A stretch of DNA of 64,000 bases from Symbiodinium natans (GCA_905221605.1 CAJNDS010002546.1:758684-822683); one strand, 5' to 3'; shown: positions 17,201-26,740, counted from the first letter of the stretch. The notes: generated from the letters alone by a model not told the origin. Numbers and translations: made by a program.

Positions 17201-18876
17201 AAGGGTGGTGTTTGGCCTTGATTGGAGGTCTGTACCTGATCTGCAACCTGCGGCAAACCTGGGACCTGTGGCACCTGTCCTGAGGCCTGAGGCAAGGATG
17301 ACGGCAAACCCTGGACAGGTGGCACCTGCGCCAGCTGCAAACCTGGGACCTGCGGCACCTGATGCGAACCTGGGACCTGCGGCACCTGATGCGAACCTGG
17401 GACCTGCGGCACCTGTTGCAAACCTGAGACCTGCGGCACCTGTTGCAAACCTGGGACCTGCGGCACCTGTTGCAAACCTGAGACCTGCGGCACCTGTTGC
17501 AAACCTGGGACCTGCGGCACCTGTTGCAAACCTGGGACCTGAGGCACCTGCTGCAAACCTGGGACCTGAGGCACCTGTTGCAAACCTGGGACCTGCGGCA
17601 CCTGATGAGGATCTGGGACCTGAGGCACCTGCTGCAAACCTGGGACCTGAGGCACCTGCTGCGAACGAGGCACCTGCTGCGAACCTGGGACCTGAGGCAC
17701 CTGTTGCAAACCTGGGACCTGAGGCACCTGCTGCGAACCTGGGACCTGAGGCACCTGTTGCAAGCCTGGGACCTGAGGCACCTGTTGCAAACCTGGGACC
17801 TGCGGCACCTGTTGCAAACCTGGGACCTGAGGCACCTGCTGCGAACCTGGGACCTGAGGCACCTGTTGCAAACCTGGGACCTGCGGCACCTGTTGCAAAC
17901 CTGGGACCTGAGGCACCTGTTGCAAACCTGAGACCTGGCCTGAAAACTGGGCACCACGAGGGGAACGCGAGACACGAGGGTTGTTAGGGTTAGACCACCC
18001 GAACCAATCCAACACCTTACTAGCCGTACCACTCCAGTCCCCCGGCCCCCTAGTCTCCCTACCTGCCAGTCTACTCCTTAGGGCTTCGTTTTCCCTAGCT
18101 AGGTACTGCAGCTGCCCTTGGTGCTCACGCCTCAGTGCCTCAAGCTGGCGATGCACCTCAGCCTGAATGGCTCCAGAGCTGGCTGATGCCTCAGATCTCG
18201 GCGGTGGCGGGGGAGTCCAGTCCTGCGGCGTCCGACTCCGGTACAACAGCGGCGCTGCGGCCTCCATTGCTTCCAACTGCTCCATCATGGGCTCAGTAAA
18301 CAGTGGTCCTGTCGGGCAGTCTACGCCTCCATCACCACTTCCTTGAGTTCCTTCTGCCAGCAGAGGCAAGGTCTCTTCTCCCATGCTCGCAGTGCCCACG
18401 CTGTAGTAGGCTTCGGGCCCAGAAGAACCTGAGGACACAGGCTCCTGTCTGACACCTGTAAACGTCTGCACCGTCTCCCAGAGGAAACCGGTTACGCCAC
18501 GGCTGGAAACTCTCCCAGTCGTAGTTGCAACAGCGTTTCCACCAGTCTCGCGTGCTGTGTCCGGTTGCTCGGTTCGTAACGCGTTGTCCGATCCCAGCGT
18601 CCGGTCCGGTTGTTCGTTGGCTTGTGAGTCCATGGCCCCATGCTCTGCACCACCTTCGCGCGTGGCACCATAGGCCTCCAACTCACCATGCTCTGTATCT
18701 CCATGGCCAGTCTCACTGGTCTGGAGCCATCCCTGGTGTCGGGCTCCGACGATCTTGGCCGGTGGCCTTGGCCATTCAGCAGTGGTCTCGCCGAAGTTGT
18801 CGGGTCTTGCGGCTCGGCCGTTTGGGCCATCATAACCTGTAGAAATTAGGCGGGTTGAGGTAGTCGAAGAAGCCAA
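14104..18876 (-). CDS. gag-pro: Copia gag, protease and integrase N-terminus (first open segment)
   Basis: 1590 residues from a Met inside the LTR. Residues about 235-280 form a coiled coil. About 313-520 are a 9-residue repeat of the form VPQVPGLQQ. About 612-860 is a helical capsid-like region (FTDWLHSI, ASSWYASYMGADP, LRRWKRWLTRVEALGGG). A CCCH finger lies at 900-919 (CKFF...CNKGDKCSHAH) and a CCHC knuckle at 933-946 (CMACGGTGHMKSAC), for RNA binding. The aspartic protease motif is MALIDSGATH with D1087. The integrase HHCC zinc site follows (HIRQGHLPYRRDCRAC), then the first catalytic Asp, D1528, in SCDLLGPLP. About 25 residues later the frame is lost; the integrase continues in the next segment from about 14220. 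After the shift the translation to 14104 is nonsense. Confidence 0.9.
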   Translation of the reverse strand: MASSTTSTRLISTGYDGPNGRAARPDNFGETTAEWPRPPAKIVGARHQGWLQTSETGHGDTEHGELEAYGATREGGAEHGAMDSQANEQPDRTLGSDNALRTEQPDTARETGGNAVATTTGRVSSRGVTGFLWETVQTFTGVRQEPVSSGSSGPEAYYSVGTASMGEETLPLLAEGTQGSGDGGVDCPTGPLFTEPMMEQLEAMEAAAPLLYRSRTPQDWTPPPPPRSEASASSGAIQAEVHRQLEALRREHQGQLQYLARENEALRSRLAGRETRGPGDWSGTASKVLDWFGWSNPNNPRVSRSPRGAQFSGQVSGLQQVPQVPGLQQVPQVPGLQQVPQVPGSQQVPQVPGLQQVPQVPGLQQVPQVPGLQQVPQVPGSQQVPQVPGLQQVPQVPGSQQVPRSQQVPQVPGLQQVPQVPDPHQVPQVPGLQQVPQVPGLQQVPQVPGLQQVPQVPGLQQVPQVSGLQQVPQVPGLQQVPQVSGLQQVPQVPGSHQVPQVPGSHQVPQVPGLQLAQVPPVQGLPSSLPQASGQVPQVPGLPQVADQVQTSNQGQTPPFWTGYLNPWARNSSPTPGQPSEGPSPGPTADAILAGLQALLGGQTTAGGESSVEQVKYSWSEFPKLAEPGADSSLVFTDWLHSISPCIEDMSPTSADLWGHLQAEASSWYASYMGADPIARLLLVPSPSQHLTCARWSRVSKRLEALFLGACPKSVREELIASRIRSPLAILCRLHVLYAPGGVQEREMALQQLQQPSPGTNPQTALESLRRWKRWLTRVEALGGGVPDPLILAKALGVIVKPVLEASPEVLFRINLVRATLKIEAAPTLSVVMSYHAALTAELETLSRTKLKQGSTPSAQAVTGPDPPEPNKGKGNGKGGASPKGNGKGEGASVPLPQGACKFFVQGTGCNKGDKCSHAHTWTDIPSHLRKGRCMACGGTGHMKSACPKVAAPGTPSPKPKPNPKAKPPVGTEATHSPHNKVNALLDDAAKVLQAFHVNGVSESPPSPPPAAAKPTGTSSSAQTVVPGTPVTVAALQSQLDALRKAVPEAKPSVQAVSGSVHAASLGGPGGNPSSPELNHPEQMALIDSGATHPVRALQPEDAEKGVTYIEVGLAGGASKIMPQTAAGTLLTEEKSHSQAIVPAGALVEQLGCSISWKKGKIVVTHPVHGRLQVRIRNGCPVLAETEALRLIEELEMKRLQELEDQVENLQVTLTSLSTPKPFAQVVAQARATGSRLDLLQAAASVPFYSPEDRVHLGTQTPTTEREAWKVLKGLPLPRRTRRSLLGSADWVLRFVHGKHSLHNEDQTLLSRGFQVVTVDLEKPKQWSLQSGSPVHTALVWAALQGRLAGIQATPGSQSHVVALVTWLWTLSTAMRKYTIPLTAAFRSSQIPESPLWKGFETWAGLPPVVKGRGNEEVWLSTNCRTQEMCASATWSNLLQNMVKAMQPSPENPCAAAIEALDREIEEGLKRDGISIQEPLDPKERGWWNHIRQGHLPYRRDCRACVYGSAVGLQHRRVPYPASFSLSCDLLGPLPEKGLSEESVAGKARHADTPVPWWVRFGFLQSCWTRTAGGMSKRVFGIFSTRIFWRR
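17329..17940 (-). repeat. 27-bp tandem repeat in gag (about 23 units)
   Basis: Each 27-bp unit codes for nine residues (VPQVPGLQQ with S/L, L/S and Q/H variants). One unit is shortened to six residues near 17660. The unit is a multiple of three and lacks stops in other frames, which leaves long shadow frames open on both strands. Confidence 0.95.
18823..18837 (-). promoter_or_regulatory. Primer-binding site, possibly half-tRNA-iMet type
   Basis: Directly after the 5' LTR the minus strand reads GGTTATGATGGCCCA. The first seven bases pair with CATAACC, the anticodon-loop region of initiator tRNA-Met, as in Drosophila copia, which uses an internal tRNA fragment. Beyond that the match is interrupted by two bases. 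It does not fit a usual 3'-end tRNA primer site that I know. Confidence 0.5.
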
Positions 18877-19171
18877 TCACCCAGAGTAAAGAACCCGTGG
18901 CCTGCCTCCAAAGTGTTCACCTCCTTGTGCACGAAGTCCCAACCAGACTCTGCCAACCAAGGGGGTCCACTCTTCGGGCGAAAGCAAAACGTGTAAAGGC
19001 AAGGTTTGTTATGCCTAGCTTAAACACATGCTTCAGCATGCCAAGAGATCATGACTTAACATGATGCGGAGAAATGACCCTTAGTGGACATGTCGTTGCC
19101 ACTGCTGAGCCGACACATCCTCGAGGTCGGAAGTCGTTGACCTGCCAGAAATGGGGTGGGGACTTTCAACA
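18838..19171 (-). repeat. 5' LTR of the Copia element (334 bp)
   Basis: Same sequence as 8316-8679 minus 30 bp. It holds the promoter of the element by family knowledge; no TATA box was recognised, as expected for dinoflagellates. The last 39 bases, in transcript orientation, are an in-frame start of gag (Met codon at 18874-18876). Confidence 0.95.
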
Positions 19172-19176
19172 CCCCC
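19172..19176. repeat. Target-site duplication, right copy (CCCCC)
   Basis: Five C directly after the CA end of the right LTR, matching 8311-8315. Confidence 0.75.
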
Positions 19177-20030
19177 TTATAGGCCTGAGAGTGCTTCGAG
19201 CCCTGGAGGCCTTAGAGCCCTTAGAGTCCTTGGAGCCCTTAGGGCCCTTCGAGGCCTTAGGGGCCTTCGAAGCCTTAGCGCCCTTCGAGCCATTAGAGGC
19301 TTTAGAGGCCTTTAGAGCGTTCAAAGCCTTTAAAGGGCTTGGAGTCTTTAGAGCCCTTAGGGCCCTTGCAGGCCTTTTGAGAGCCCTAAGAGCCCTCAAG
19401 CCCTTAGAGGTCTTAGAGCCCGTAGAGCCCCTTAGAGCCCTTAGAGTGCTTAGAGTGCTTGACACTGTGGGCTGGCAGCACTCCAGGCTGGATGGGGCGG
19501 AAAGTGCCATTTTTCTCTAAAAACTTTCCCGGGTCCGGGTAGCCAGGTAAGCCCAGTTTTCCCAATCTTGTAAAATCTTGAAAAATCTTGGATCCGCCAC
19601 GGACCCCAAAGAGTTAGATTGAGGGAGAGCTCCGCAAAACGCTGCCTGCCAGCTCCAGGCAGCACCAGCAATCTTGTAGAATCTTGTAAAATCTTGAATC
19701 CGGAATCCATACAAAAAGGTGTTCCCAGGAACCAAAAACAGTGAGCCCTTAGAGTCCGTCTTGGAGCCATTCGAGGCCTTAGAGCCCTTCGAGCCCTTAG
19801 AGACCTTCGAGGCCTTAAAGGCCTTTAGAACCTTCAGAGCCCTTAGAGGCCTTGGAGTCTTCAGAGCACTTAGAGTCCTGAGAGCCCTTAGGGCCCCTGC
19901 AGGCCTTGGAGTCCTTTCTGGCCTTGGGCCCTAAGAGCCCTTCAAGCCCTTGGAGCCCTGAGAGCCCTTGGAGACCTTAGAGGCCTTAGAGCCCGTCGAG
20001 CCCTTAGAGCCCTTAGAGTGTAACGAAAGT
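19177..20030 (+). repeat. AGCCCTTAGAG-type degenerate tandem repeat, right flank of Copia
   Basis: Units of about 9-11 bp (GCCCTTAGAG, GGCCTTCGAG, GTCTTAGAGCC) at 19177-19460 and 19742-20020. Open frames here give Leu/Glu/Ala-rich shadow proteins and are not genes. The field is interrupted at about 19480-19740 by a unique segment. Confidence 0.85.
19480..19741. other. Unique segment inside the repeat field, with hairpin and AATCTTGTAAAATCTTGA duplications
   Basis: About 260 bp. AATCTTGTAAAATCTTG occurs at about 19563-19579 and again near 19679-19697. A perfect 8-bp stem GCTGCCTG/CAGGCAGC with a 7-base loop lies at 19641-19663. It could be a small insertion or a conserved non-coding element; no ORF of note. 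Confidence 0.5.
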
Positions 20031-20950
20031 GAACTTTGAAAAGATAAAAATAGAAAAAGAGTAACAAAAACACAAAAAGAGTGAAAATCACTTAAGAAGA
20101 TACAAAGATATATATATATATATATGATAAAAAGAAAGCCTGAGCCCTAAGCCCTAAACCCTAAACCTAAAACGACTTGGCACGTGCTGCTGCTGAGGAC
20201 CTGCTGTCCGAGGACGCTTAGACCCATGTTAAAAATGCAATTTTCTTGCACAGAGATAGATGGTTCTGGTGACCCTTCCGTGGGCACCCGCAATCCTAAA
20301 GCCTAAATCCGAATCCTAAACTCCTAAATCCTAAACCCTATATAACTCGTAAATGTTAAATCCGAAGTCCTAGTTGGGTACAGCTTCTTGACCTCTGTTG
20401 AAGTCAGTCTGCGCTTGAAGTGGAGATTCTTTTTCACGCCTCACATGTATAAGCGCATGTCATGCGTGTATCTATTATTGATGAGATGACAGGAACATAT
20501 GTTATAAAAATCAGCAATAAACGATACGAAAAGATACAAAAAGATACAAAAAGATACAAAAAGATACAAGAGAGATAGAAAAGATACGAAAAGATAACAA
20601 AACATGTAAAAAAGATACAGACAGTTGCAATGAGATAGCATAAAACGATAGCATGAAGATGCCAAGTCAGTGCAAGTTCCGGTTATCTTTCTTAATGTGA
20701 TACATCCTTCTGGCAAGTGATGATATCTGCGGCTAAAGGGGCTAAGTAACGAGTGCCACTGTGTAAGGTTTATAGGAGTTTTTGGGTTTGTAGGGTTTGT
20801 AGGGTTGATGGGGTTTATAGGGTTTATAGGGTTTAGGGGGAGGTTTGGGCAAGGGAAGGCCGTCATAACTCGGGGTTGGCCACAAACATGGCGATTATCC
20901 AGATTGACGGTATGCTTCGTCTTCATCAGACTTGCTGGGTGCCGGGTGCT
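20031..20950. repeat. A-rich, AAAAGATAC and telomere-like repeats, no gene
   Basis: An A-rich stretch (20035-20100), a TA run (20110-20125), CCCTAAA-type units (20145-20345), AAAAGATAC units (20515-20615) and TTTAGGG/GGGTTTATAG units (20765-20850). The minus frame over 20441-20953 is made of these repeats and is not credible. Confidence 0.75.
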
Positions 20951-22640
20951 CACGTCCGATAGGCGCGAGCGCAGTACGAAGTCTCATCATCGCAACTAGC
21001 CTCGACCTTCAACAGAGAGCCCAAAAAGCGATCCACCAAACATGGGTTTGGCAAATCTTCTGGACTTTGGCCAAGGACTTCTCTAGTGCAGGCAGTAGCC
21101 GATGGTCAAGAAACGAGCCAATCTCAATTCCCATTGTCTGCCTGAATCCCCGGGAATCTCTCATCCTCCTTTCTGCCCCGAGGTCTCTTTGGCAAGTCCC
21201 CCTAAACCCTAAACTTGGCCCTAAACCCTATCAATCCCATAAACTCTATAATCCCTAACCCTGAAACATCTCCGAGGCGCAGTGGCTTCCCACAGCGACT
21301 CAAAGACGTGCAAGGCTCCTCGGCCCAGATACTGCAGCAGAGCTTGTAACCACAAAAGCCTTGCAGCCTACAGTTGCCACCCCCTTTTTTCTGGAACTGG
21401 TGTGGGACTCGGCGGGAAGACAAGCAGGAACACTGAGTGCCGGTTGTGTCAGCGCATGTCAGCAACCGCGAAACCAGGGATCTGGTTGCTTGGAGACCCA
21501 AGAAGCCCAACCCACAAGTTGTAACATGAAGTTCAACCGAAGCAGATGACATGAGTTGCGCGGTCCCACCAAAGCTCATGAAGATGTACCCAACATACCC
21601 GTTCACACCCTTGAATCCAGAGTGCGGGGCGAGGCGCGAGCCCACTCAGAGCCCCGCACGCAAGCGCTCACAGCCGCACTGCACGTGTACACGTTCGGCT
21701 CCTTGGTATTCAGGTGCCCAAACATGCGGCTCATGCGACTCTTCAGAGGATCCGCTATGAGCCTTGAGCTTTGACCGGAGGCACAACCAAGGCTTCCTGT
21801 AACCAGTGCTCTTCAACCCCAAAATCCTGCCCATCAATTCTCAGCCCTGGCGCGGCTTGCTGGCAAAGCATGGACTCCAGCAAACTCCAAGCTGCAGCCC
21901 ATGCAAAGCCTCGGTGGCAATCCGGCACATGCCTCCAGGTACTGTAATGCCCCAAGTTGCTTCAGGTTTGTGATTATAAGGGTGCGAGATGGAGCTGGGG
22001 GGGTGGGTGACCTCAAAGCTCTGAACGGGGTGCGGAGGCAGGCCCGGCAAATCCACCAACATGCGCGATTTCATTCAGAGAGACGGTTTAACATTGAAGT
22101 GTCGACGCTCACACTCAAACGCAGGCAAAACTTCGCACACGTCTCGATTTGCGCGTTTCATCATTGCGAAGGGGCCAGGCTAATCTGTGTTTTTGCGCGC
22201 CGCCCGCACCGCAAAAAGGCCTAAGCGCCCCTACTGCAGTACTACGCCAGGCTTCAGTGAAGGTTGCGGGCTCAAAGGGGGGGTGCTCAACACATGCCTC
22301 GGAGTAGGCTGGAAACAATGCGAAAAGAAGCTTCGTGCCTAGGCGTTGAGGGCTTGGGGTCTGACCGAGCCACCTTTTCCACATGCACTGATGCAAGCGG
22401 TGTAGGAGACCACTGGGGCGGGCGATGACTTCTGCCTTCGTCCGGCTTCTGGCTTCGAGATGTCAAAGTGAAGCTGTTAAGTATGAACGAATATCTATTT
22501 TGAATTAACAACGTATTATTCTTCATATCATCTCCAATCCTCAAAAGCAGGACGTGCTCGAAAAAACTACGACTGATCGTGTCGGATACAATACCGTTCT
22601 CGTTGCAGAAAATGGTCCTGCACACCGCCAACACTTGCTT
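20951..22640. other. Anonymous region, no supported gene
   Basis: Several frames of 80-147 codons exist on both strands without a recognisable domain. A minus-strand stretch at about 21765-21930 (SLLESMLCQQAAPG) looks mildly protein-like. Short CCCTAAA units occur at 21200-21260. Confidence 0.35.
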
Positions 22641-22651
22641 AAGAGGGTCGA

Positions 22652-22767
<116 letters not shown>

Positions 22768-22969
22768 TCCAACTGACTCCTGAGGTTGCAAACCCGTAAA
22801 AGAAGCGGGCCACCGGCGCCTCGAGTCGGATCCCCGGTGCCGCCAAACAATGTACAGGGAAGCGAAACTTTCATTTTCGGGAAAATCATAATGATCGCTG
22901 CCAAGATTCCTCTCCAAATCCAACAACCAGACGGCCCATTCCCAAACCGAATGGCGCTCACATGCACTG

Positions 22970-24498
22970 ATGGCAGGACAGCACCTGGTGAATCAGCGAT
23001 ATCGGTCTTTGTGCGGAGGTGGCTTTCTCAATCACTGCCGTGTCGAAGCCGCAGGGTTGTCTGTTTTCTGGTTCCTATTCCACCCTGACTCATCTGCGTG
23101 GCATCTGCTCGTTTGTCGAGGGATCTCTGAAGGTAAACTTTGCCTAACTAGCCTGAGAAGACGACGGGTCCTGGTCGGGAAGTTTGCATGCGTTCAGAGG
23201 ATGTGATTGCTCCCTGTGTCGAAGAGATCACCAGACGCGAGAAGCTGGACGCACCACATCCAAACAAAACCACTTCAACAAGAAAGGCATGTTGGATCCG
23301 AAGTTTCCTGAGCTGGTCTGCGAGTGTCTCAACAAGTCTACGCCGTGGCTTGTGACAAGATGTTCACATCTCTGGCAGAGGCACGCCGCCAAGTTCCCCA
23401 GTTGCTGTCTCACACCTTTGCGGCGCAGTAGATCCTTGCCAGGAGCTCTCGAGACTTGTTGGGAGTTAAACAGAGAGATTTGCTCGGCTGTCACGCTGCA
23501 AGCCCAGCATAGTCTACAAGCACCAAAAACATGGATCGCATGTAGCCATCATCTTGCTCAAACATTTTTGGGCATTTCCCAAGATGCCCAAAATTCCATC
23601 AATCCTCATGATAGGAGCCTGCCAACAAACCGCCCTCTTTTCGCAAAGCCCTTTCGAAGTCATGGCGACGAGAGCATGGCTCCTGGATCGAGGCCGCGTC
23701 TGCTGCCTCACAGCGCCGGATTCTCGGGGCTGAAGTTCTAGGTTTTAGGTTGGGATGTTCTCCCTTGCACTAACAGTCCTTCATCGGGATTAGAATGGGG
23801 TGCACTATAATCCCTATTAAGGCCTGTTAGTGTTAGGGGGAGCATCCCAAGTTTTTAAGTGCCCATCCCCCCCAAAAAAAAGGAACACAGGGTTCTTGGC
23901 AATGACAGCTTGCGGGGTAGCACAAGGGAACCCCAAACAAACATACCGAACCGAAAACTGGGAAACCTGATGGTGTGTTCCCCTGAAGCCATCACGATCT
24001 TCGTTTGTGCTGCCCGAAGATCCCGAAGATGAATCGTCTTCGGATTGCCGGTTCACACAGCCCTGCATGCATGCATGGCTTTGCCAGCTTGACGTGGTCG
24101 CATGATAGCGATGCCGCGACCCACCAGGTCGCACAGTGGCATGCTACCTTGTGACAGCCGGCTAGCGGCATTGCCGTAAGTGGGGTGGCGTTCACCCCTC
24201 CCAACCCCCTGGATCGGTTCGCAACTGCGCAAGTCTTGCCGGCCAAGGAGGCGAGAAGAGTCCCGGTGATTCCAACATGGAGTCAAAGAGCACCCCGACA
24301 GCTCGCCGGCGACGGCAATAAGAACTGATCCATGATCACAGTGATATCAATGGATGTTTTTCTCCAATGAGCATGACTGATCTCCCGAATGATCATCTCG
24401 CTTTCCAGAGAGATGGGCCTTCATTTCTAACTGCAAGCCGCTCGATCCAGCAATGGGATTGCTTAATCCTTGTGTAGCGCCAAAAGCAAAAACGCACC

Positions 24499-24542
<44 letters not shown>

Positions 24543-24707
24543 TGTATATATATATATATATATGTGCATGAATGCTTTCGGGAAAAACCGTTTGACGGTG
24601 CTCATGAGACTCGTTAAACTATGTCCTGCGGCCAAAACCCTGCACTCCCTCCACAGTTTCAAGGCCGCCTCTCGCAGTTTCCGAAGCAAGCTTCCACTCG
24701 ACTCCAT
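22970..24707 (-). CDS. Possible intron-rich gene on minus, product unknown
   Basis: Protein-like islands follow each other on the minus strand. First comes a Met at 24707 with an amphipathic N-terminus (MESSGSLLRKLREAALKLW) to about 24565, ending at TA/CA microsatellites that would lie in an intron. Then about 24430-24290 (ESEMIIREISHAHWRKTSID), about 24280-24060 (SRLLGRQDLRSCEPI), about 23700-23510 (CWQAPIMRIDGILGILGNAQ) and about 23490-23230 (QRCEHLVTSHGVDLLRHSQ). A further island near 23190-23090 reads KLPDQDPSSSQASQAKF. I recognise no family, and exon limits and connection are inference. It may be several fragments. Confidence 0.3.
24496..24563 (+). repeat. CCCA/CA and TA microsatellites
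   Basis: CCCA then CA units to 24540, followed after a few bases by a TA run (24545-24563). Confidence 0.95.
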
Positions 24708-24709
24708 GG

Positions 24710-25430
24710 CACGACTCTAAAGCAAGGCCCGCTAGGCAATATGCTCAAAACTACTTGTAAGTTCTTGCTCATTCTGTGAAAGCATGACTACGCACATGCA
24801 GCTCCATTTCGGAGGGTATCAGGAGCCCCGGTGCAAGTTTGACCTCTCTCCTGCGTCGAATGATTCGAAAACCATCGAGTCTCGTAGAGTGCGCTCGCAA
24901 GCTCGGGCAACCACATCAGGCTGAGGCCACTCTAGGGAAAGTCTTGCGCATTGAGCCCGACCTAATAACCCTCAGTGCACTCAAAGCTTCCAAACGAAAA
25001 AGAGACACGTTGTAGCCATGGAAGCTGAAGAGTAGCCGAGCCGTACTGGGCAATCACAATCGTGGTGCGTATGATTACGCCCGTGAACCACTGACACTTC
25101 TCTTCTGCTACACAGCGAAAAAGGGCCCATGCGTGCCTTTGTCACCCCTGAACCCATATCATGTGACACCACGGCGCGGATGACACACTTTCATGGGGCC
25201 TGGGCGCTGCAGAGTGACACCCCAATGCGAGCCTGACCAACCAAGCTGCAGGAACTCCTTCTTTGCGCGTTGCTCCCACTTTGCGGTTGCTCAGGCGCTG
25301 ACCATTCGCTAACTCATGTGCATCGTTGCAGGCACCGCATGGGAAATGTGAACCATGCTGTGTCCGGCTTCGTCTCAATACACTCGACTACACGAACTAC
25401 ACGAACACATCTCGTGCCTCATGTCTCACA
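24710..25430. other. Anonymous spacer
   Basis: No domain-bearing frame and no clear repeat seen on either strand. Confidence 0.4.
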
Positions 25431-26740
25431 AACAGGCGAAGACAGGCACTCTACCCCCTCGCGCCGCTTTCCAACGATGACAGAGAAGAGGTCGTCTTCG
25501 ACGACAGCTCCTCGTAACAGCTTGCTATGCCGGCAGCAGCAGCCACACCCTTCTCGCACGCGCTGATGGCTGCGTTGTAGGTGACATCCTGGGTTGAGCG
25601 CTGCCAGTTTGAGCGTGCATCCCTGAAAGTACGGCCTGGCAACTAGAAACATGGTGCAATGCAAGGCGATGAGATATGAGATACCATGGAAAGCAAAACA
25701 CCAGCAACTACAGCTGGAATCGAAGAGAATGATTGAGAACGTCATGGTTGGAACACAGGCGCCCAAGGATTTGAGTGGGAGGGAGTTTGTGCCAAGTTCC
25801 GTTGCTAGATCCAGTTCGCCCGAGCTTCTGAAATCTCTACCGACGCGGCGCTCAGCTCCGGCAACAGATGAAGTGCGAAGGGCCAAGCCAGCCCTCTTTC
25901 GCAGGCTGTCACCTGACCAGAGCCATGAAAAGATTCGCTTGGCATGGAACAACCCCCCTGAAGTACGAGACCCTCGGCCCTTCAGCCCAATGAGTTTGAA
26001 ATTCAAGTTTGAACCTACAAGTGGAACCTAGAGGCTTACTTGCAAAAAAATGCCAAATCCTGAGCAAGATCCGAGAGAAGTTTGAAGGGAGGGAGAGCAC
26101 GCAAGAAGTTGACCCTTAAACTTAAGTAAAGCTGGGAAGCCCTTATCAGAGCTGGAGAAACGCCCCCCTCCCCCCCCCCCCAATTGACCTGAATGTAGCC
26201 ATAGCCCTCCCAAACCTTTTACAAGCAAGCCAAAGCCCTTGCAAAGCTCAGCGCGCCCAAGACATGCCGGGAAACCAGCGCGTTGTAGAGGATGCAGTGC
26301 CTGCCCACCGGAGATGTGGCGGAACACTTGAGGCTTAAAAGCGTCCTTAAGTGTCCAACATGCTTTTTGTGTGCTTTGGCTGTGAGAGAACTTTTTCCAG
26401 TTGCCGCCGTGCAGCTTCTCCAGGAGCTGGGCCTGGCCCTGCACCAGCAGCTGCGCAGCCACGAGCCACTTGGCGTCCTCTGTTCAAGAGTTGTGAAAGC
26501 TTTCGGGGGTGTGAGCTATGTGATTGGCGAGATGTCTGCAGGAAAAAAGAGTCATCCCTCACAAGCTGAACTCCATGCTTTCCCTCTCTGTCTCCCCCTC
26601 CCTCCCTCCGGGTGCAGGGTGTGCTGAGGCAGCCCTCCTTCCCGCAAGCGCCCATTGCAGCCCCGTAGGCGACGCCGTCAGCACAGGACACGCTCAGCAG
26701 GTCCAGGGTCTGCAGAGCTTCATCAGCACAATTTCTTGAA
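25430..26740 (-). pseudogene. PPR-repeat protein gene or remnant on minus
   Basis: Islands in 5'-3' order on the minus strand carry pentatricopeptide-repeat signatures of the dinoflagellate type: about 26735-26630 (LSVSCADGVAYGAAMGACGK), about 26460-26370 (WLVAAQLLVQGQAQLLEKL), about 26290-26220 (ILYNALVSRHVLGALSFARA) and about 25640-25560 (TQDVTYNAAISACEKG). PPR proteins bind organelle RNA and help its processing. The islands are in different frames and are separated by low-complexity sequence (C-rich at 26162-26181), so either introns separate them or the gene is decayed. No start was found. A plus-strand frame at 25651-26031 overlaps part of this region and cannot be excluded. Confidence 0.5.

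Larger units (their letters stand above)
8316..19171 (-). mobile_element. Complete Copia-type LTR retrotransposon, 10.86 kb, on the minus strand
   Basis: Two near-identical terminal repeats (8316-8679 and 18838-19171) begin TG and end CA and are flanked by CCCCC on both sides (8311-8315 and 19172-19176), the 5-bp target duplication typical of this superfamily. On the minus strand the order is 5' LTR, PBS, gag, protease, integrase, RT, RNase H, C-terminal extension, PPT, 3' LTR. Integrase before RT is the Copia (Pseudoviridae) order. Over the aligned length the LTRs differ only by one 30-bp indel, so the insertion is recent. Two frameshifts (near 14220 and 11910) break pol into three frames. 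At about 10.9 kb it is large for Copia, because of the gag repeat, the oxygenase-like domain and the C-terminal extension. Confidence 0.96.

Noticed and set aside
17329-17940. Regularly spaced repeat that could recall a CRISPR array
   Set aside because: Units are contiguous with no unique spacers, they code for a peptide repeat in gag, and the genome is eukaryotic.
17157-17987. Plus-strand ORF of 276 residues, Ala/Asn/Leu/Gly/Pro repeats
   Set aside because: It is the antisense shadow of the 27-bp gag repeat. A repeat unit divisible by three without stops keeps several frames open.
19074-19520. Plus-strand ORF rich in Leu, Glu and Ala
   Set aside because: Its sequence comes from the AGCCCTTAGAG repeat and part of the LTR; no protein constraint is visible.
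20441-20953. Minus-strand ORF of 170 residues with Phe/Tyr/Leu and Asn-Pro repeats
   Set aside because: Made of AAAAGATAC and GGGTTTATAG repeats read in reverse.
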